DNA of 64,000 nucleotides from Anaeramoeba flamelloides (lineage: Eukaryota > Metamonada > Anaeramoebidae). Location: contig JANTQA010000008.1 in assembly GCA_027625915.1 (NCBI GenBank), positions 9,797,001 to 9,861,000 on the forward strand, in the 5' to 3' direction. The position numbers were made by a program, and so were the translations under genes. This document shows, in pieces, positions 1 through 24,225 of this stretch (within the stretch, counting starts at the first letter, position 1; every line of letters starts with the position of its first letter). The notes beneath the pieces were generated by a model. The model was not told where the DNA came from. It worked only from the letters and a program-made list of their open reading frames with translations, and made no database searches.

Positions 1-2
1 TG

Positions 3-230
3 AATTTACCAGGATATATATCTTTTGAAAAGGAACCAGTTTTCTTTGTTTTAATAAACCCTTTAATAAATCATCAAAAAAATTTTAATTTTATAATTTG
101 TTTAATTTTCATTTTTTTTTATTTATCATTTATAGTACTTATAAAAGGCAATAAAACAAATTATCGAATTTGGATTTATGTTTTAGAGTTAGATCAAACC
201 TCATCTAATCTGTTAAAGAGAGAGTTTTGA
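3..230 (+). CDS. 3' end of an unrecognised plus-strand gene (partial)
   Basis: A frame is open from the window edge to a TGA at 228-230, about 75 codons. It ends in a normal-looking mixed segment with the residues YRIWIYVLELDQTSSNLLKR. The middle is homopolymer-rich and hydrophobic. A TTTATAG acceptor near 136 suggests that 50-136 may be an intron rather than a membrane segment. There is no start in the window, so the rest lies to the left. I do not recognise the family. The composition of the last 30 codons is the main support. Confidence 0.35.
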   Translation, partial: NLPGYISFEKEPVFFVLINPLINHQKNFNFIICLIFIFFYLSFIVLIKGNKTNYRIWIYVLELDQTSSNLLKREF

Positions 231-516
231 AGTGAATAAATTTGAGACTTCTGATTCAAAGAGTATCTAGATAGATACTGTCTTTAGAAGTATTTAAATC
301 CTAATTTAGTTTTTGAAAAATTTTAAAAGTTGCTTTTTTGAATTTTTTTTTTTTAAATTATAATAAAACAATTAAATAATAAAAATATTTCTTTATTAGG
401 GAATTTTTTATTTTTATACTCCCAGTTGGATTTTTCGATAAAAAAAAACCAAAATTTGTGAATAGAAGTTTATTTTGATATTTTGAAATATTTAAATTGT
501 GATTGGTAGTAACAAC

Positions 517-735
517 TCAATGCCAAAAAGTATCAAAAACGTCTAACATGAATTTATTTGATGAAAGGATAAGTAGGAAGTCTTGTACAGGAAATGGTAA
601 CTTGGATGAGATGTAGTAGGGGAAGGTTAAGGTTTTATTCGAAAAAAAAAAAAAAAAAAACAAGAAAAAAATAATGTTTTGACTTCACTAACATATACCA
701 TTTTTGACCAGGTGGAACAATTTTCAGCTTAACTA
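517..735 (-). CDS. possible minus-strand terminal exon(s), unrecognised
   Basis: Read on the minus strand, two good-looking segments lie end to end. One starts after an AAG near 733 and includes KIVPPGQKWYMLVKSKHY. The other ends at a TGA (517-519) and includes TLTFPYYISSKLPFPVQD and SNKFMLDVFDTFWH. An 18-19 base A/T run at 642-660 separates them, and they are in different frames across it. Either an intron or the run length (assembly error or real slippage) explains the change. On the plus strand only scattered 20-25 codon frames exist. It would be convergent with the gene at the left edge. Family unknown. Confidence 0.3.
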
Positions 736-1905
<1,170 letters not shown>

Positions 1906-2019
1906 ATTTTTTATACTTTTTACCTTTTCCAAATTTCCCTTCTTAAGTTACTTGGGCTCTATGTTCCTTCTCTTTTTGTTTTTTTTAGGTGTTTGGGAAA
2001 GGTAAAAAGTATAAAAAAT
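1906..2019. repeat. foldback (hairpin) element, 28-bp arms
   Basis: The left arm (1906-1933) and right arm (1992-2019) are inverted copies with one mismatch in 28. They enclose a loop of about 58 bp that is richer in GC than its surroundings. The core of the arm reads TATACTTTTTACC. It looks like a tiny MITE or foldback element. No second copy was seen in this window. Confidence 0.7.
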
Positions 2020-2029
2020 CATTATAAGA

Positions 2030-2260
2030 ATTGGTTGACCTGATCATGACTAACCCAACCAAACTTGTTCATGATCAGATCTTCGACGAGGACTTATGCA
2101 ACTGAACTGAATCCAACGAATGCGATCTGAAACCAACCAAAGTGAACCGAATTGAACCTTTCCGTACTATCTGTCGAGTCGTTACTTTGACTGGGTTTTT
2201 GCTGTCGAGTCGGTATCTTGTACTGGGATTTTGCGAAAACAAGATTTGGGAAACTTACAA
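2030..2260. other. GC-rich island of unknown origin
   Basis: This stretch is near 43 percent GC, against roughly 20-25 percent around it. It carries short reiterated words of the ACCAACC, GAACTGAA and CTGTCGAGTC kind. On the plus strand the frame from the GTTGACCTG near 2034 is open apart from one TGA, but it shows no family. CTGTCGAGT-type words recur near 6910, inside repeat J, so this may be part of a longer repeat. Confidence 0.4.
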
Positions 2261-2460
2261 AAAAAAAAAAAAATAAAATAATAAAAAAAAAAAATAACAC
2301 AAAAAAAAAGCAAAGCAACTGAAAAGAAAATTTCGAAAACCAAATCTTATTCTTAAAAACCAGAGCTTTTTAGATTCAACCCATCTATAAAGTTCTAAAT
2401 CAAAATTTAATAAACAGCCTTTTTCATTTGATCTATAGTTGTTCAAATATTTAGAACTCT

Positions 2461-2815
2461 TTATTAAAACAACCTATGGTGGCGATCCAAAAAAATCGAC
2501 ATAAAAGGAAACAACCACCAGCCCATTCAACACTTGGGGAACAAAAAAAAACTTTTCACTGAAGTTTTTACTTATTTTCTATTATTTTTTGACTCTTTCA
2601 TTTCTTGCTTTTCTTTCTCTTTTTTCTTGTCTTTTTTCCGAAATAATTTATTCTTTTCATTTTTTAAAGAAAAGATATCCTTTGAGCTGTAATCCTGCTT
2701 ACACTACAGTTAGGATAAAAAAACCCTAAATACAATTTTAGAGTTTCAGGCAAATAGGAGGTAATTTTGTTGAATCACCTCTGCTCAACAATAAAAAAAA
2801 AATAATTTCCTTTTT
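2461..2815. repeat. dispersed repeat J, copy 1
   Basis: It matches 6610-7340 in order. Shared landmarks are a CCATTCAACACTTGG box, a T-rich stretch, CATTTTTTAAAGAAA, and a GAATCACCTC box followed by CAATAATAAA. Copy 2 is longer and carries a hairpin this copy lacks. No terminal inverted repeats are obvious. Class unknown. Confidence 0.6.
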
Positions 2816-3135
2816 TTAAGAATCAAACTCTGAAAATTCGAACTACCTATTCAAAGGATAGTTAATTAAAGTAAACTTGTTTAAAATAAGATTCAATCAA
2901 AAAAAATTATTTTTATTGAAAGAAGATTGGAATCTTGTTCTCTGTAAAGGAATTGTACTAAAATTCATTTCAACAATTAAATCACAAAGTTTTCAAATTA
3001 CCCTTTATAAAAAATCTACTTCCTTTCAAAAATAATATAGACCTAATTTCAAAATTAAAAAAAAATATATATAATTTATTTTTTCAACGAAGGGTATTGA
3101 TCAATTTTTTCTTTTAGTTAAACAAAAAAAAACTT

Positions 3136-4079
3136 TTAAGGGACTAGTCATATTAAATTTTTTTGTTAAATTTAATAAAGATTTAGAATTTTTTTTGCCA
3201 ATTACTTAGATTTCAAATCAAAGTGAAAAACTTCTTAGTATATTAATGAAATCTTGCTAAATGACATTCATTAAATTTAGTTATTGTTTTTAAAGAAAAA
3301 AATAATTTTTGCTTTTTTTCGCTTTTTTGAAAGTTGCTCTTTTTTTCATCTTTTGGCAAAAATACAAAAAATAAAAAAAAAATATGAGCAAGAAAGCAAA
3401 ACCTTGTTATGTTTGTGGAAGACGTACAAAAAATAGTTTGAAAAATAAACCTGAAAGTTTTTTTCTGGATTTGCATGAAAACATAGTTTGATTCGAAAAA
3501 AATATACAATATATGCTTTACTCTTAATAAAGGATTTTCTTTTTTTTATATTGTACCATTCTTTTTTTTCATGAATCTACTTTTTCAGTTTACACTCTTT
3601 TGTTTTTGTTGAATTTGAAGTTTTTTTAAGTATTCCCAAATTACCATCCCAAAATTTTTTGTCGTGGTCAAAAAGAAATAAAAGAAAAGAATAAGAACTA
3701 CGTTTTAAAAAAGTAATTATTGATAAAACAAATTGAGTTCTTTATAGAGTCAAGTTGGATGAATAGAAGTGAAGGAGAAAATATTCACCGGTTTTAAATT
3801 ATTTTTTCGTTTTTAAAAATGAGAATAAATATTATTTTTAAGACAATAATTAAATCCAAAATTAATCAAAAAATTCTCATCAGTTCAAGATATTTTTTTT
3901 TAAAAAAAATTTTTATAAAGTCACTTTTTTTGACCGAATTGTAAAATTTTTAAAAAACAAGAACGAAAAGTTCTAACATTGAAAAAACCTGTCTATTTTC
4001 AATTTTAAACATATTTCAAGATAAGGATTCCTTATTTAGTTATTGGTCAAAAAAATAATTAATAGAGACTAGTCCCTAA
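3136..4079. mobile_element. TIR element family G, long copy
   Basis: The ends are TTAAGGGACTAGTC (3136) and GACTAGTCCCTAA (about 4066-4078). The outer 90 bp on each side match the two halves of the 179-bp copy at 15816-15994. About 750 bp of extra sequence sits between them, including a small reading frame at 3384. The short copy has TTAA at both ends, so a TTAA target is likely, although the right end here is degenerate. Either the short copy is an internal deletion of this one or this copy took an insertion. Confidence 0.65.
3384..3491 (+). CDS. 35-codon frame with a Cys-X2-Cys start, inside element G
   Basis: The frame starts at an ATG and begins MSKKAKPCYVCGRRTKNS, giving a basic N-terminus with one CxxC pair, then NKPESFFLDLH before a TGA. 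A GTTTGA directly before the stop could be a splice donor, so this may be a first exon. A zinc-knuckle start inside a TIR element would fit a transposase N-terminus, but nothing downstream is recognisable. Family not identified. Confidence 0.3.
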   Translation: MSKKAKPCYVCGRRTKNSLKNKPESFFLDLHENIV

Positions 4080-4096
4080 AGATAATCAGATATTAA

Positions 4097-4375
4097 TTTA
4101 CTATTACTGAAATTTGGATAAATGAATGGAACTCTTTATTTATATCTAAAATTGTAAAAAATCTATTTTTTACAACATTCAAATTTACTCTTGTGATGAG
4201 AAGGATCCTTTCTGAAATGAGTTTAAAGTTCCCATCAATTAAATCACTGCAATATCGGCTTGATGCCCAAATCTCAGGCAGAAGAACAAGCAAAGAAGCA
4301 AAGCCTGTCTATTTGCTGAAACTTGAAACATCCGATAATAGTACAGTATGGTTCCAAGAGATTATAACGAATTAG
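4097..4375 (+). CDS. unrecognised open coding-like segment
   Basis: The frame is open for 92 codons just outside element G, with balanced composition: VMRRILSEMSLKFPSIK, then QYRLDAQISGRRTSKEAK and VYLLKLETSDNSTVWFQ. GC is near 37 percent, well above the surroundings. There is no ATG before residue 33, so it is probably an internal or terminal exon, or a gene fragment. The minus strand is also open over part of it (4093-4293) but with poorer composition. I do not recognise the family. Confidence 0.4.
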   Translation, partial: FTITEIWINEWNSLFISKIVKNLFFTTFKFTLVMRRILSEMSLKFPSIKSLQYRLDAQISGRRTSKEAKPVYLLKLETSDNSTVWFQEIITN

Positions 4376-4984
4376 AATCTATGACAAACCAACTTGAAAT
4401 TGCACTTAGAGAATCGAAATCCCAACACTACAAAAGAATAAAGAAATATATCAAATATATCAAAAACTTTTAAATTAAGTCCTTCGTATCAATCGGTTAT
4501 TTTTGAAAAAAATATAGCCACATTTTGTTTGAAATGAAAATTGATTAACAACATTTTTCATTGATACGAATTTTAATTCAAATAATAATTATTGAAAAAT
4601 CAATTAATTATACTTTTTCATAATTAATTTGAGATTAAAAATATTTTCAATTTTCTTTACTTTGTCCAATACTATTTTATGAATGAAAATTGAAAACTTT
4701 TTTCCCTCTAGATTTTTTTTTAATTCTCAAGTTTGATGATTAGGCCAATGTACCCCCCCTACCATTTTTTTATTTTGAGAAAAATTCTCTTTTTCTACCC
4801 CTCTCAGTAAATAAATAACAATAAATTAACAATATTTTTTGAAAACCCTTCAATAATACTTGAAGAAAAATAGAAGAATAAAATTTTATTTTTTAAAAAA
4901 AAAGAATAAAAATATTCAAAATAGAATATGTTTGAAAATAATTAGAAATTAAAATAAACTCCAATTTAAAAATTTTCAACACAA

Positions 4985-5520
4985 CAAAATTCAATATTTG
5001 AAAAAAAATTCTTATTTAATATATTCAAGAAGAAATACCAAATTACAACCATTCACTAATTGGAATATTATTAATGATTTATCAAATACAATGTCCACAA
5101 AACAAAAATTAAATAATTATCAAGACTAATAATTAAAATGTGTGCTAAAAATTTTGGAGGGTACAATAATTGAAAAAATGCATCACTAAATTTGTTTTCA
5201 ATTTCTATAACAATTATTGATCGATCAAATGGTGAGATAACATCAACTAATCTTATTTAGGTTTGTATTTTTAAAAGAAATCATCTTTAACCTCATATCA
5301 GTCATTGAAAAAAATTTCGATCAAACGAAACAAGTTACGTAATTCAAAAAATGAGATGAAAACAAAAAACCCAAAAGATGAAAAAAATGATTTACATATT
5401 TTCAAAAATCAAATTTATTTCCAATTTGAACGAAATTGTATTACTATGATTCTTTGGAACGTTTTAGCTGTGTGTAAAATTTTGAATTTTGGTTTAATTT
5501 ATTTTATTTTTAGTAAATGA
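4985..5520. repeat. dispersed repeat H, copy 1
   Basis: It aligns with 26760-27290, 33095-33600 and 58190-58650, and inverted with 46170-46700. Landmarks are TTGATCGATCAAATG, GTCATTGAAAAAAATTTCGATC, and a tail with TTCAAAAATCAAATT and GTGTAAAATTTTG. The copies differ by many substitutions, so the family is old. It ends just before the stop codon of the importin-like gene. Confidence 0.7.
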
Positions 5521-5533
5521 AAAAGATGATCTT

Positions 5534-16837
<11,304 letters not shown>

Positions 16838-17037
16838 TAGGAGCAATTTATAAAAAATGGTTTTTTTGAAATATTAATAATATTGGGTTTTAGATTTATT
16901 TAAGGATTGTCCTCTTCTCGAGAAGTGATTAAATTCCCACTGTGCTGTTATTAAAGCTAAAAATTAATCAAAAGCTTCAGTTCGAAACTTTTTAATTCTT
17001 CTTGAAGTTTAGTAAAAAAAACTATTGATTTGATCAC

Positions 17038-17478
17038 TGTTGAGAGAAAAATGTTGGAAAGAGAAAAATAGTTGGACAGCAATTTTAATTGGGAACCTTA
17101 CTGAAAATGATTTTTAATTTCTTACGTTTGTGAAATAACTAAAGAAAATAACAATAATATACTTATTAGAATAACAATTAATGTAATTCTACTTTTTCAA
17201 AACCTTATCTCTTATAATCTAAAGCAAGTTCAAAAATTTCCATTTTCAGTATTAATAATAAACTTTACTAAAACTTGGATTTTTGTTAAAATAGCATGAT
17301 CTACTTTAGTTATCAACCATTCAAATGAGTATTCTACACACACCACAGATTAATGAACGTGTAACACATTTAAACCTGGATTTATATAAAATTCACCAAG
17401 TTATCAATAGGAATTGATTTTCATTTTTACTAATGTTCCCAATTAAAAATGGTATCCACCCATTTTTCTGTAAACAGC
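17038..17478. mobile_element. MITE family C, uninserted copy
   Basis: The left end is GTTGAGAGAAAAATGTTGG and the right end CCACCCATTTTTCTG is its degenerate inverse. It matches 42429-44375 once transposon B2 is removed from that copy. The site where B2 sits reads GATTTATATAAAA here, giving the empty target. It lies upstream of the importin-like start codon. Confidence 0.8.
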
Positions 17479-19182
17479 ATTTTTATCTCAACAGTTAATT
17501 AAGAATTACCCAATAATATAAATTCACAAATTTTAATCTACAATAAAATCCCTTTCCAAAATTTTGATTATTTAAATGTGTAAAAGAGGAGAAATATTAA
17601 TGACATACCAATTATTATATTTGTTGTGTTTCAAATTATCGCTTGTTAGGTTTATTATTTTTCTCAAGTAAAAATATTAAAAAAATTATCAAAAATGTTG
17701 TTAAATTTTTCGATCTACATCACTTGATATTTTTTTTCAAATTTGGTTATTTTTTGGTAGGATTTGTTTTTTAGTCTTTGGATTTTTAAAAGGAACATCT
17801 TAATGAACCTTTAATTCCTTTCTTTAAATTTTGGTGTTTGATTAATAAATGGGATAAAATTTCGTTCAATATACCCTTCTACTTATTTTTAATTGTTAAC
17901 ATTAATTTCCAAATATCCTTTCTCAAATAAACTATTGAAAGGAAAGAAACCCGTGTTTCAAAATCATAGATATTTTTTTAACTTTTTATTATGTTGTTAA
18001 TATATATAATTTACTATTGGATCATATACTCAAGCTCAAATCAATTTTGTTGATCAACTCCTTGATATTTTGAAAAAATTTAAATTAGGAATGCATTTTG
18101 TTAAAAATTTTTCCTTATTTTCTGTTTTTTTATGAATGATTTATTTTTTTATTGAAAAAAATTTTAAATGAAAAATTAACTCTATTTCAGAGAAAACTTG
18201 TTTTATATTAGATCCTTCATTTTGGAATTTTTTTTTATAATAATAGAATAACACAAAACTAATAAAATATTTACGAAGTTTTTATTGTCAGTTCATTTGA
18301 TAATTTAATGGACAAGCCTTCAATAAAAAAAAAAAAAAAAGTAGACTTTTATTTTGGAACGCTGGTTATACAAGTATTTATGGGTTATTTTGGCAATGAT
18401 GTATCTTAAAAATCAAAATAGAATTCAATGGTTACTGTTATTTCGAAAAATAAATAGAAGAATTAGAGAAAAGCAGAAAAGAAAATAAAAATAAAAATTG
18501 AAGAAATTCTTTTTGTCATTCTTTTAAATGTTGTTAAAATTGAAAGTGGGGTATTGATTAAATATATAAACTAAATTCCAAAAATGAAGAAGAAATTATA
18601 AACTGTTGAAAGAATAGTAATACCACAATTTAAATTTATTTTTATAAAATTTTTTTGACTTTTTTTTGCTTTTCTGTTTTGTTTTCATTTTCCTTTTATT
18701 AATGGTTCAATAATCAGTTTGGTTTTAGCAGGGTTCATTTTTATTGATTATTCGTCTAGAAGAATAGTTTTGATTTTGTTAAATATTATAATCACATATA
18801 TTTACTTGAGGTTAACTTATGCTTCGATCAACAATTGTTGGTCAAAATTTCAAAACAAATAGCAAAACGATTTTTCATTCCATTCTTTTCATCATTTTGG
18901 GTACATTGATTCTTATTTGTTTTGTTTTATATTTTTTTAATTTATTTTGAGAAAAATTATTCCCTTTAAACTCATTAAAAATGGGTAACTTAAAAATGAT
19001 TTAATCATGATTTTTGAAAAAAAAAAATAATTCTAATTTTTTTTTCTTTTTTTTTTGTTTTAGGGGTATCCAGATTTTACGAATAGAAGTTGATTTATTT
19101 TATAATTTAACTCAAAATTGAAAAAATAAAGTTTCAAGTTAATAGTATATATATTTATATGATCATTGAATAATTTTAATAT
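17479..19182. other. AT-rich intergenic DNA
   Basis: Homopolymer-rich. I see no exon-like segment or repeat boundary that I can support. Confidence 0.5.
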
Positions 19183-19632
19183 ACAGCCTTTCCAAAGCTA
19201 CCATTAAATTTTAAATAAAACACAATCTATTTTTCTATTCTTATTTCTCATTTTCAAAAAATTCGGAAATAAGAACTATTATTCAAAAAAAATTTTTCAA
19301 TAAATGAGCTATTATTCAAATTTTTGAAAAATCAGAAAAAAAAATTCAAGATCCCATGAAACTTAAAAATTATTGGTCCAAAACAGCTCAAATAAAATAT
19401 CTTTATTTACTGATCTTTCAAAATTTACCTTTTTTGAACAATATTTTAAAGTGCTTTCAGAATCTTCAATTTTTTTTTTTTTGATGTTTCAAATTTTGAA
19501 TAATAGCTCATTTATTGAAATTTTTTTTTTGAATAATAGCTCTTATTTCCGAATTTTTTGAAAATGAAAAATAAGAATAGAAAACTCAAATGTGATTTAT
19601 TTAAAATTTTATGGTAGACTTGAAAAGACTGT
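19183..19632. mobile_element. foldback MITE family F, arms of about 140 bp
   Basis: The left end TACAGCCTTTCCAAAGC and the right end GACTTGAAAAGACTGTA are inverse copies. The arms continue through ATTTTAAATAAA, AAGAATAGAAA and GGAAATAAGAGCTATTATTC words for about 140 bp. TA flanks both ends. The CAG-T start with a TA target is typical of Tc1/mariner ends. No coding frame. Confidence 0.8.
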
Positions 19633-20430
19633 AAATAATAATTTTAATCAGTTGTGGGTTTAGAACAAAATTCTTTGATTTGGAGTTTTGGGAAAAATAG
19701 TTTTCGTTTAATAAAAGTTTTAAGTTAAGTGTTTTTTTATCAGCGATTATTGTTGATTTGGAAGTAATATTATTTTATCCAATCAATGTAAAGGTGTTTA
19801 TCGGTCTATTTTTATCAATTCATACAAAAACTTTGGTTTATTTATAAATTTGAACAATAGTGATGTTCTTTTATTAATTTTTATTATGCGTATAGATATA
19901 GAAATTTAAGATATTTTTTTTTCAAAATATGATAATTCATTGAAGTTTGCTTATTGCCGAAGAGAAACCCCAACAGAAAAAAAGAACTAATTTATTATTT
20001 TGTTTTAAAAAAATATTAATAATAATAATAACAGGGATTGTAAAAAACAAGAGATTCGTAAGAAAATTATTTTAATATTTTCCAAAACTGCAAATATTGG
20101 AGTTAGAAATGAAATCTAATAAGTACAAAAAAATACATTAACATCTGAAAAATGAAAACAATTATCTCTGATATTTTGATAACTGCTCTTTAAATTTTCA
20201 ATATATTCAAGAATTAAAAACCTAATGTTGTATTAGTAAATAAAATTCATAATTTCTTTCGAAAAATTAAAAAGTGAAAAGAATTGGACATTTAAGTTTT
20301 AAAAAAAAATAATTGTGACATCACCATATTCTTGATTGGTTTTATTTCTTTATTTATCTATTTTTCAAAATCGATGTACAAAAGAATAAAGTCGAAAAAA
20401 TTAAATTTTAACTTAATTTCTCAATTTGAG

Positions 20431-21551
20431 AACAAACTTCTTATTATGGGTACAAATTCAATTGTTTGGGTGGTAGAGTGGTGAAAGTAATGATAAAAGG
20501 CTCGGATTTAACTTTCTTTGAATATATCTGAACAAAAAAAACTTTAGCGAATTTTTTTTTTTACTAAAATTTATCATTTTCATATATTTTCTCCGAGATC
20601 ACTAAAAAACTATTATCCAATTAAACAAACTCTCGTTCAATAACAGAATTGCTTTACTCATTTGAAAAAGAATGTGTTTTTTTTTTTTCAAAAAAGTATT
20701 AAGATTTTACGAATAAAATAAAGACTTTTTTATTTCGTTTATATTAAGGGTTTATGATTGCTTTACACTTTTCAAAATCAGAACACTTTGAGTAAAAAAA
20801 ACAATGCTTAAAAATTATTTTACAACTTTGAGTTAAAGGTACAACAAATTGAATTTACAATGAAACTAATCGAATAATCTGTTACCAAGATTCTTGTAAA
20901 GTTTTTCGAAATTTTAATATTTTTGTTTTACTATTATTAAATCCTTCTCTTGACAAAGAAAATAACACCTTATTGAAATTAAAGAAACAAGTATTATTAA
21001 AATTTTTAATTTTAAAATATTTTATTGGAAAAAATTAATTATTTGAGAGATTTTTTTAATTGAAAAATAAATTTTGGATTTGGATTTTTACTTTTCTCAG
21101 TGTAAATTTCAACAAATTTATGAATAATTGAACTCAACAACAATTGAGTGACCATTTTATGAAACTTAAATCATAATAAGATCATTAAAAAAGATCACTA
21201 AAAAGATTCTTTAGTTGGTAAATTTTTTTTACAGTTTTTCCAATTCAAAGAAATGAAATAATTTTGTTTTTCTTTTTTGGTTTATAAATGTTGAAAAAAA
21301 AACCTTGAACAAAGTGAAATACTTAATTTTGCTTAAATTTCACAAATAAGCAATGTCCATTGGATTATAAATCACCAAACTGTCTTTATATAACAAAAAG
21401 TTTCTAATAAAAGAAAATACGACTCTTATTATATGTGAGATGTTACATTTCGAAATAAATGATTTTTTACTCGCTAATAGATTTTGGACAAGTAGAAGAA
21501 TGATCAGAAAAAATCGATTTGCGGAACTTTTGAACAAAGGATTGAAACATT
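20431..21551 (+). CDS. possible spliced plus-strand gene, unrecognised
   Basis: Exon-like segments in order are YYGYKFNCLGGRVVK ending at a GTAATG donor (about 20484), NCFTHLKKNVFFFF after an AACAG acceptor, MIALHFSKSEHF after an AAG acceptor and before a GTAAAA donor, and a terminal frame to a TAG at 21551 containing EMLHFEINDFLLANRFW and TSRRMIRKNRFAELLNKG. The phases of the first three joins agree; the link to the last segment is not resolved. The last segment is the best supported, with 60 open codons and mixed composition. The overlapping minus-strand frame at 21340-21537 is less convincing. Family unknown. Confidence 0.35.
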
Positions 21552-22478
21552 AGGATCATTTGATGTGACACCACTCTAATCCAAAAAAATAGTTTCCCAA
21601 AATAAATCAAAAAGGTTGTTAAAGTCGTTGTTATATTTTATTTTGATCATTATGGTTCTTTTTTGAGAAATTTGAAAAAATTTTCACTTTATCGATATTT
21701 TTTTTTGACGAAAAGGTTTCAACAAAGAAGAAGACTGTAATTCAAGACTCTCTTTTTGGTACGGAAAAAGAACTAAAAATTTGTACTTATTAATAGTCCG
21801 GTTTGAATTGTTTTTTATTTGAAAAAACTTTTTATTTGGTTTTTCAAAAAGTTTAATTGGACAACACTATTTTTCATTTTCAATACCAGAAAGAAACCAA
21901 AAGCAAGACCTTGGTTAACACTTTTAAAAAAGTAAAAAATAATAAAGAATTTTCACATTAAATTGTCTTCAACTGTTTGAAAACTCCCAATCGTTTTCCA
22001 ACAGGAATGAGAAATAACAAATATTTTACCAAGTTTCCTCACCAAACCAACAAGTGAGCAAAAAGAAACCTTAACTGAGAAAATTGGGTTTTAGAAATCA
22101 AGTTTGTCATTTTCAAATTTGTTTGGAAATTTTTCTAATTATTTTTTCTTCTAAATGATAAAAATCCTTTGAAACCCCAAAATAAGAAAAGTGGATTCTT
22201 AATTAATATGCCACAAATTTTTCTTTTTCAAAGAAATAAGATTCTAAATTTTAAAAAAATAGTTGGAACGTTTTGGAAGATTGGACTTTGGAACAAAAAA
22301 AGCAGTTCAATTTTTCATCGACAATATAACTTAAAATTTCGTTTTTCTGTCAACCAAATCATTTTTCTCTCCTTTTCTAAAGTTGTCATACTTATTCTTG
22401 TTTTATCTAACAAAAAACTTTTTTCTTGATTGTCAAAATTAACAATTCAACAAACAAGAGAAATCACTTTCAAACTAC

Positions 22479-23291
22479 ATGCTAAACAAAAAAAAACGTG
22501 GTTCTTTTACAAGAGAGGAATTGGAAATGGAGCTTGTGTATTCATTACTAAGCCTCAAAAACAAAAACCAGATGTACCTCAGAAACGAAACGAATTCGTG
22601 CGGCTATGACTACCAGCAAGCCAATTTGCAAGCAAACCTGATGGAGAACAAAATGGAAGAGCATGTTGAAAAGCAAATCATAAACATCAAGATCGAAAAA
22701 GGGGAAGACAAATGCAACTGTAGGAGCGATCAAAGCCGAACCAAGTCTGGTCTTGGTCTCGGGATCGGGATCGGGATAGGGTCCGTGCTCGAGAGCAAAA
22801 ATCTGAAAAGAAAAACAAATGATCTTTGCGAAGATCGGATCGGCCTAGAAAAGGTCAATTTGGTTTTGAATAAAAAGCCAAGGGTCTCGTGGGGTGAAAG
22901 GCTACATTGCTTTTCAGAGTTCAACCCAAACCTGATCAAGGGTTGGAACAGCGACACCCTGCAGAACATTTCCCAAAAGAAAAAGATCCCTAAAAAATTA
23001 ATCATTGACAAGGAGTTATTCAAAATCTTTGCGCAGCTCACAAGCAGCCCAATTAAAGGAAAACAACGATCAAAAAGTTATAAATCAGCCCAAAGGGGGG
23101 TAACCGTATTTTTAAACCGTTTAGGTTACCACTGCAAGGAAAAATATTCACGTGTAAGGTTAGTTTTTATTTTAAACAAAAAAATTTAGAATTCTCGTTT
23201 ACGTTTTTCTCTCATTAAGATAAAAGCTTTCTCAAAATACGAAAAATATTCTTTTCTTTTGTGCTCTTTTAGGTTTATTGTATTTCATTAA
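22479..23291 (+). CDS. hypothetical 236-codon protein
   Basis: The frame starts at an ATG at 22479 and is open to 23189. GC is about 42 percent against about 25 percent around it. The N-terminus is basic (MLNKKKRGSFTREELEME). A Gly-Ile run (GLGLGIGIGIGS, near residue 91) comes from a GGGATC-type hexamer repeat. The C-terminal third is conserved-looking, with KGKQRSKSYKSAQRG then LNRLGYHCKEKYSR. An AG/GTTAGT donor at 23159 and a TTTTAG acceptor at 23272 would give a shorter end (TAA near 23291); without splicing the frame stops at 23189. The 5' region is AT-rich. No family recognised; the basic composition would suit a nuclear protein, which is only inference. Confidence 0.7.
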
Positions 23292-23434
23292 TTTTTTGTT
23301 TATCTTTTTGTTTATCTTTTTAAAAATTTCTAAATAAATTTTTTTAGTGCCTTCTTTAATTGGCATTTTAGTACCCTTTTTTTTTTTTTTTTTATTCCAT
23401 ATTTCTTAAATTCAACTTTTAAAAGTTTTACCTT

Positions 23435-24086
23435 ATGAAATTATTTTCTTGTTGTAAGGAAAAAAAAACACTTTACAAAGCAGGAGTGGTTTGTTTACTT
23501 TCTTTCGTTTTTCACAAACAAGGCTATTCTCAGTTTTTTCAAGTAAAAAAATCACTGTGATTTTTGATCGATTAAAAACGTAACTTTTTATATTTTTTTA
23601 ATGGTCAAACAGTAGAAAATCAATCATTGAGTTCTTTTCTTTAATTTTCGTTGGTACAAACCTTAAGATTTGCCAAATTCTCAATTCATCAAAAATTGTG
23701 AAATGGTTTTTTTTCATCCACATTTAAAGAACAAAGAAATAATGAAGATTTGCATCGACTTTATAAGTATGGACTAATTTCTAAAATAGTCTTTCGTTTC
23801 AGTGCTGTTTTTCCAAATTTAGTTATTTGTAAGAGGCATTTACCTTTTTTTCTTGAGAGCTTTAAAAGGAAGACATTTCTTCAACTCTTATTTCTTTTCT
23901 TTACCTACTAGTGTTTGAATTATAAATTGGAATTCAATTTAAGGTGATGAACTCTTTTTTTCCATTCTGATATTTTTGTGCAATTTATTCTTCTTGGTTT
24001 ACCCAACATATCTCAACAAAAAAGGATCAAATCAACAAAGAGAGATTACAAACTACAATCTATTTCTTGAAAACTTGATTTGCTAA
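23435..24086 (+). CDS. small four-exon membrane protein, unrecognised
   Basis: Exons are 23435-23542, 23668-23697, 23730-23766 and 23944-24086, with donors GTAAAA, GTGAAA and GTATGG and AAG acceptors. All phases agree, giving 105 residues. It begins MKLFSCCKEKKTLYKAG. A hydrophobic stretch VVCLLSFVF lies near residue 20 and a longer one FFSILIFLCNLFFLVY lies after residue 62, so two membrane passes are possible. The tail is YLNKKGSNQQREITNYN. It follows the 22479 gene by about 145-245 bp in the same direction. The consistent phases support the model, but the exons are short and chance agreement cannot be excluded. Confidence 0.45.
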
Positions 24087-24225
24087 AGTTTCTTAGGTTA
24101 TTGATCTTTCAATTCAAAATTAATTCCATACCGATTCTAAGATCATCTAATCTAAAACATCCCAAAAGATCAAACAAATAAACAGAGATCACCAATTACA
24201 ATCTATTCCTTTGGTTCTCTTTAGG

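Noticed and set aside
5305-5520. 71-codon plus-strand frame starting MKKISIKRNK
   Set aside because: It lies in dispersed repeat H, and the frame is not kept in the other copies.
20464-20520. tRNA-like A-box word GTGGTAGAGTGG
   Set aside because: No matching B box or cloverleaf; the segment reads better as an exon.
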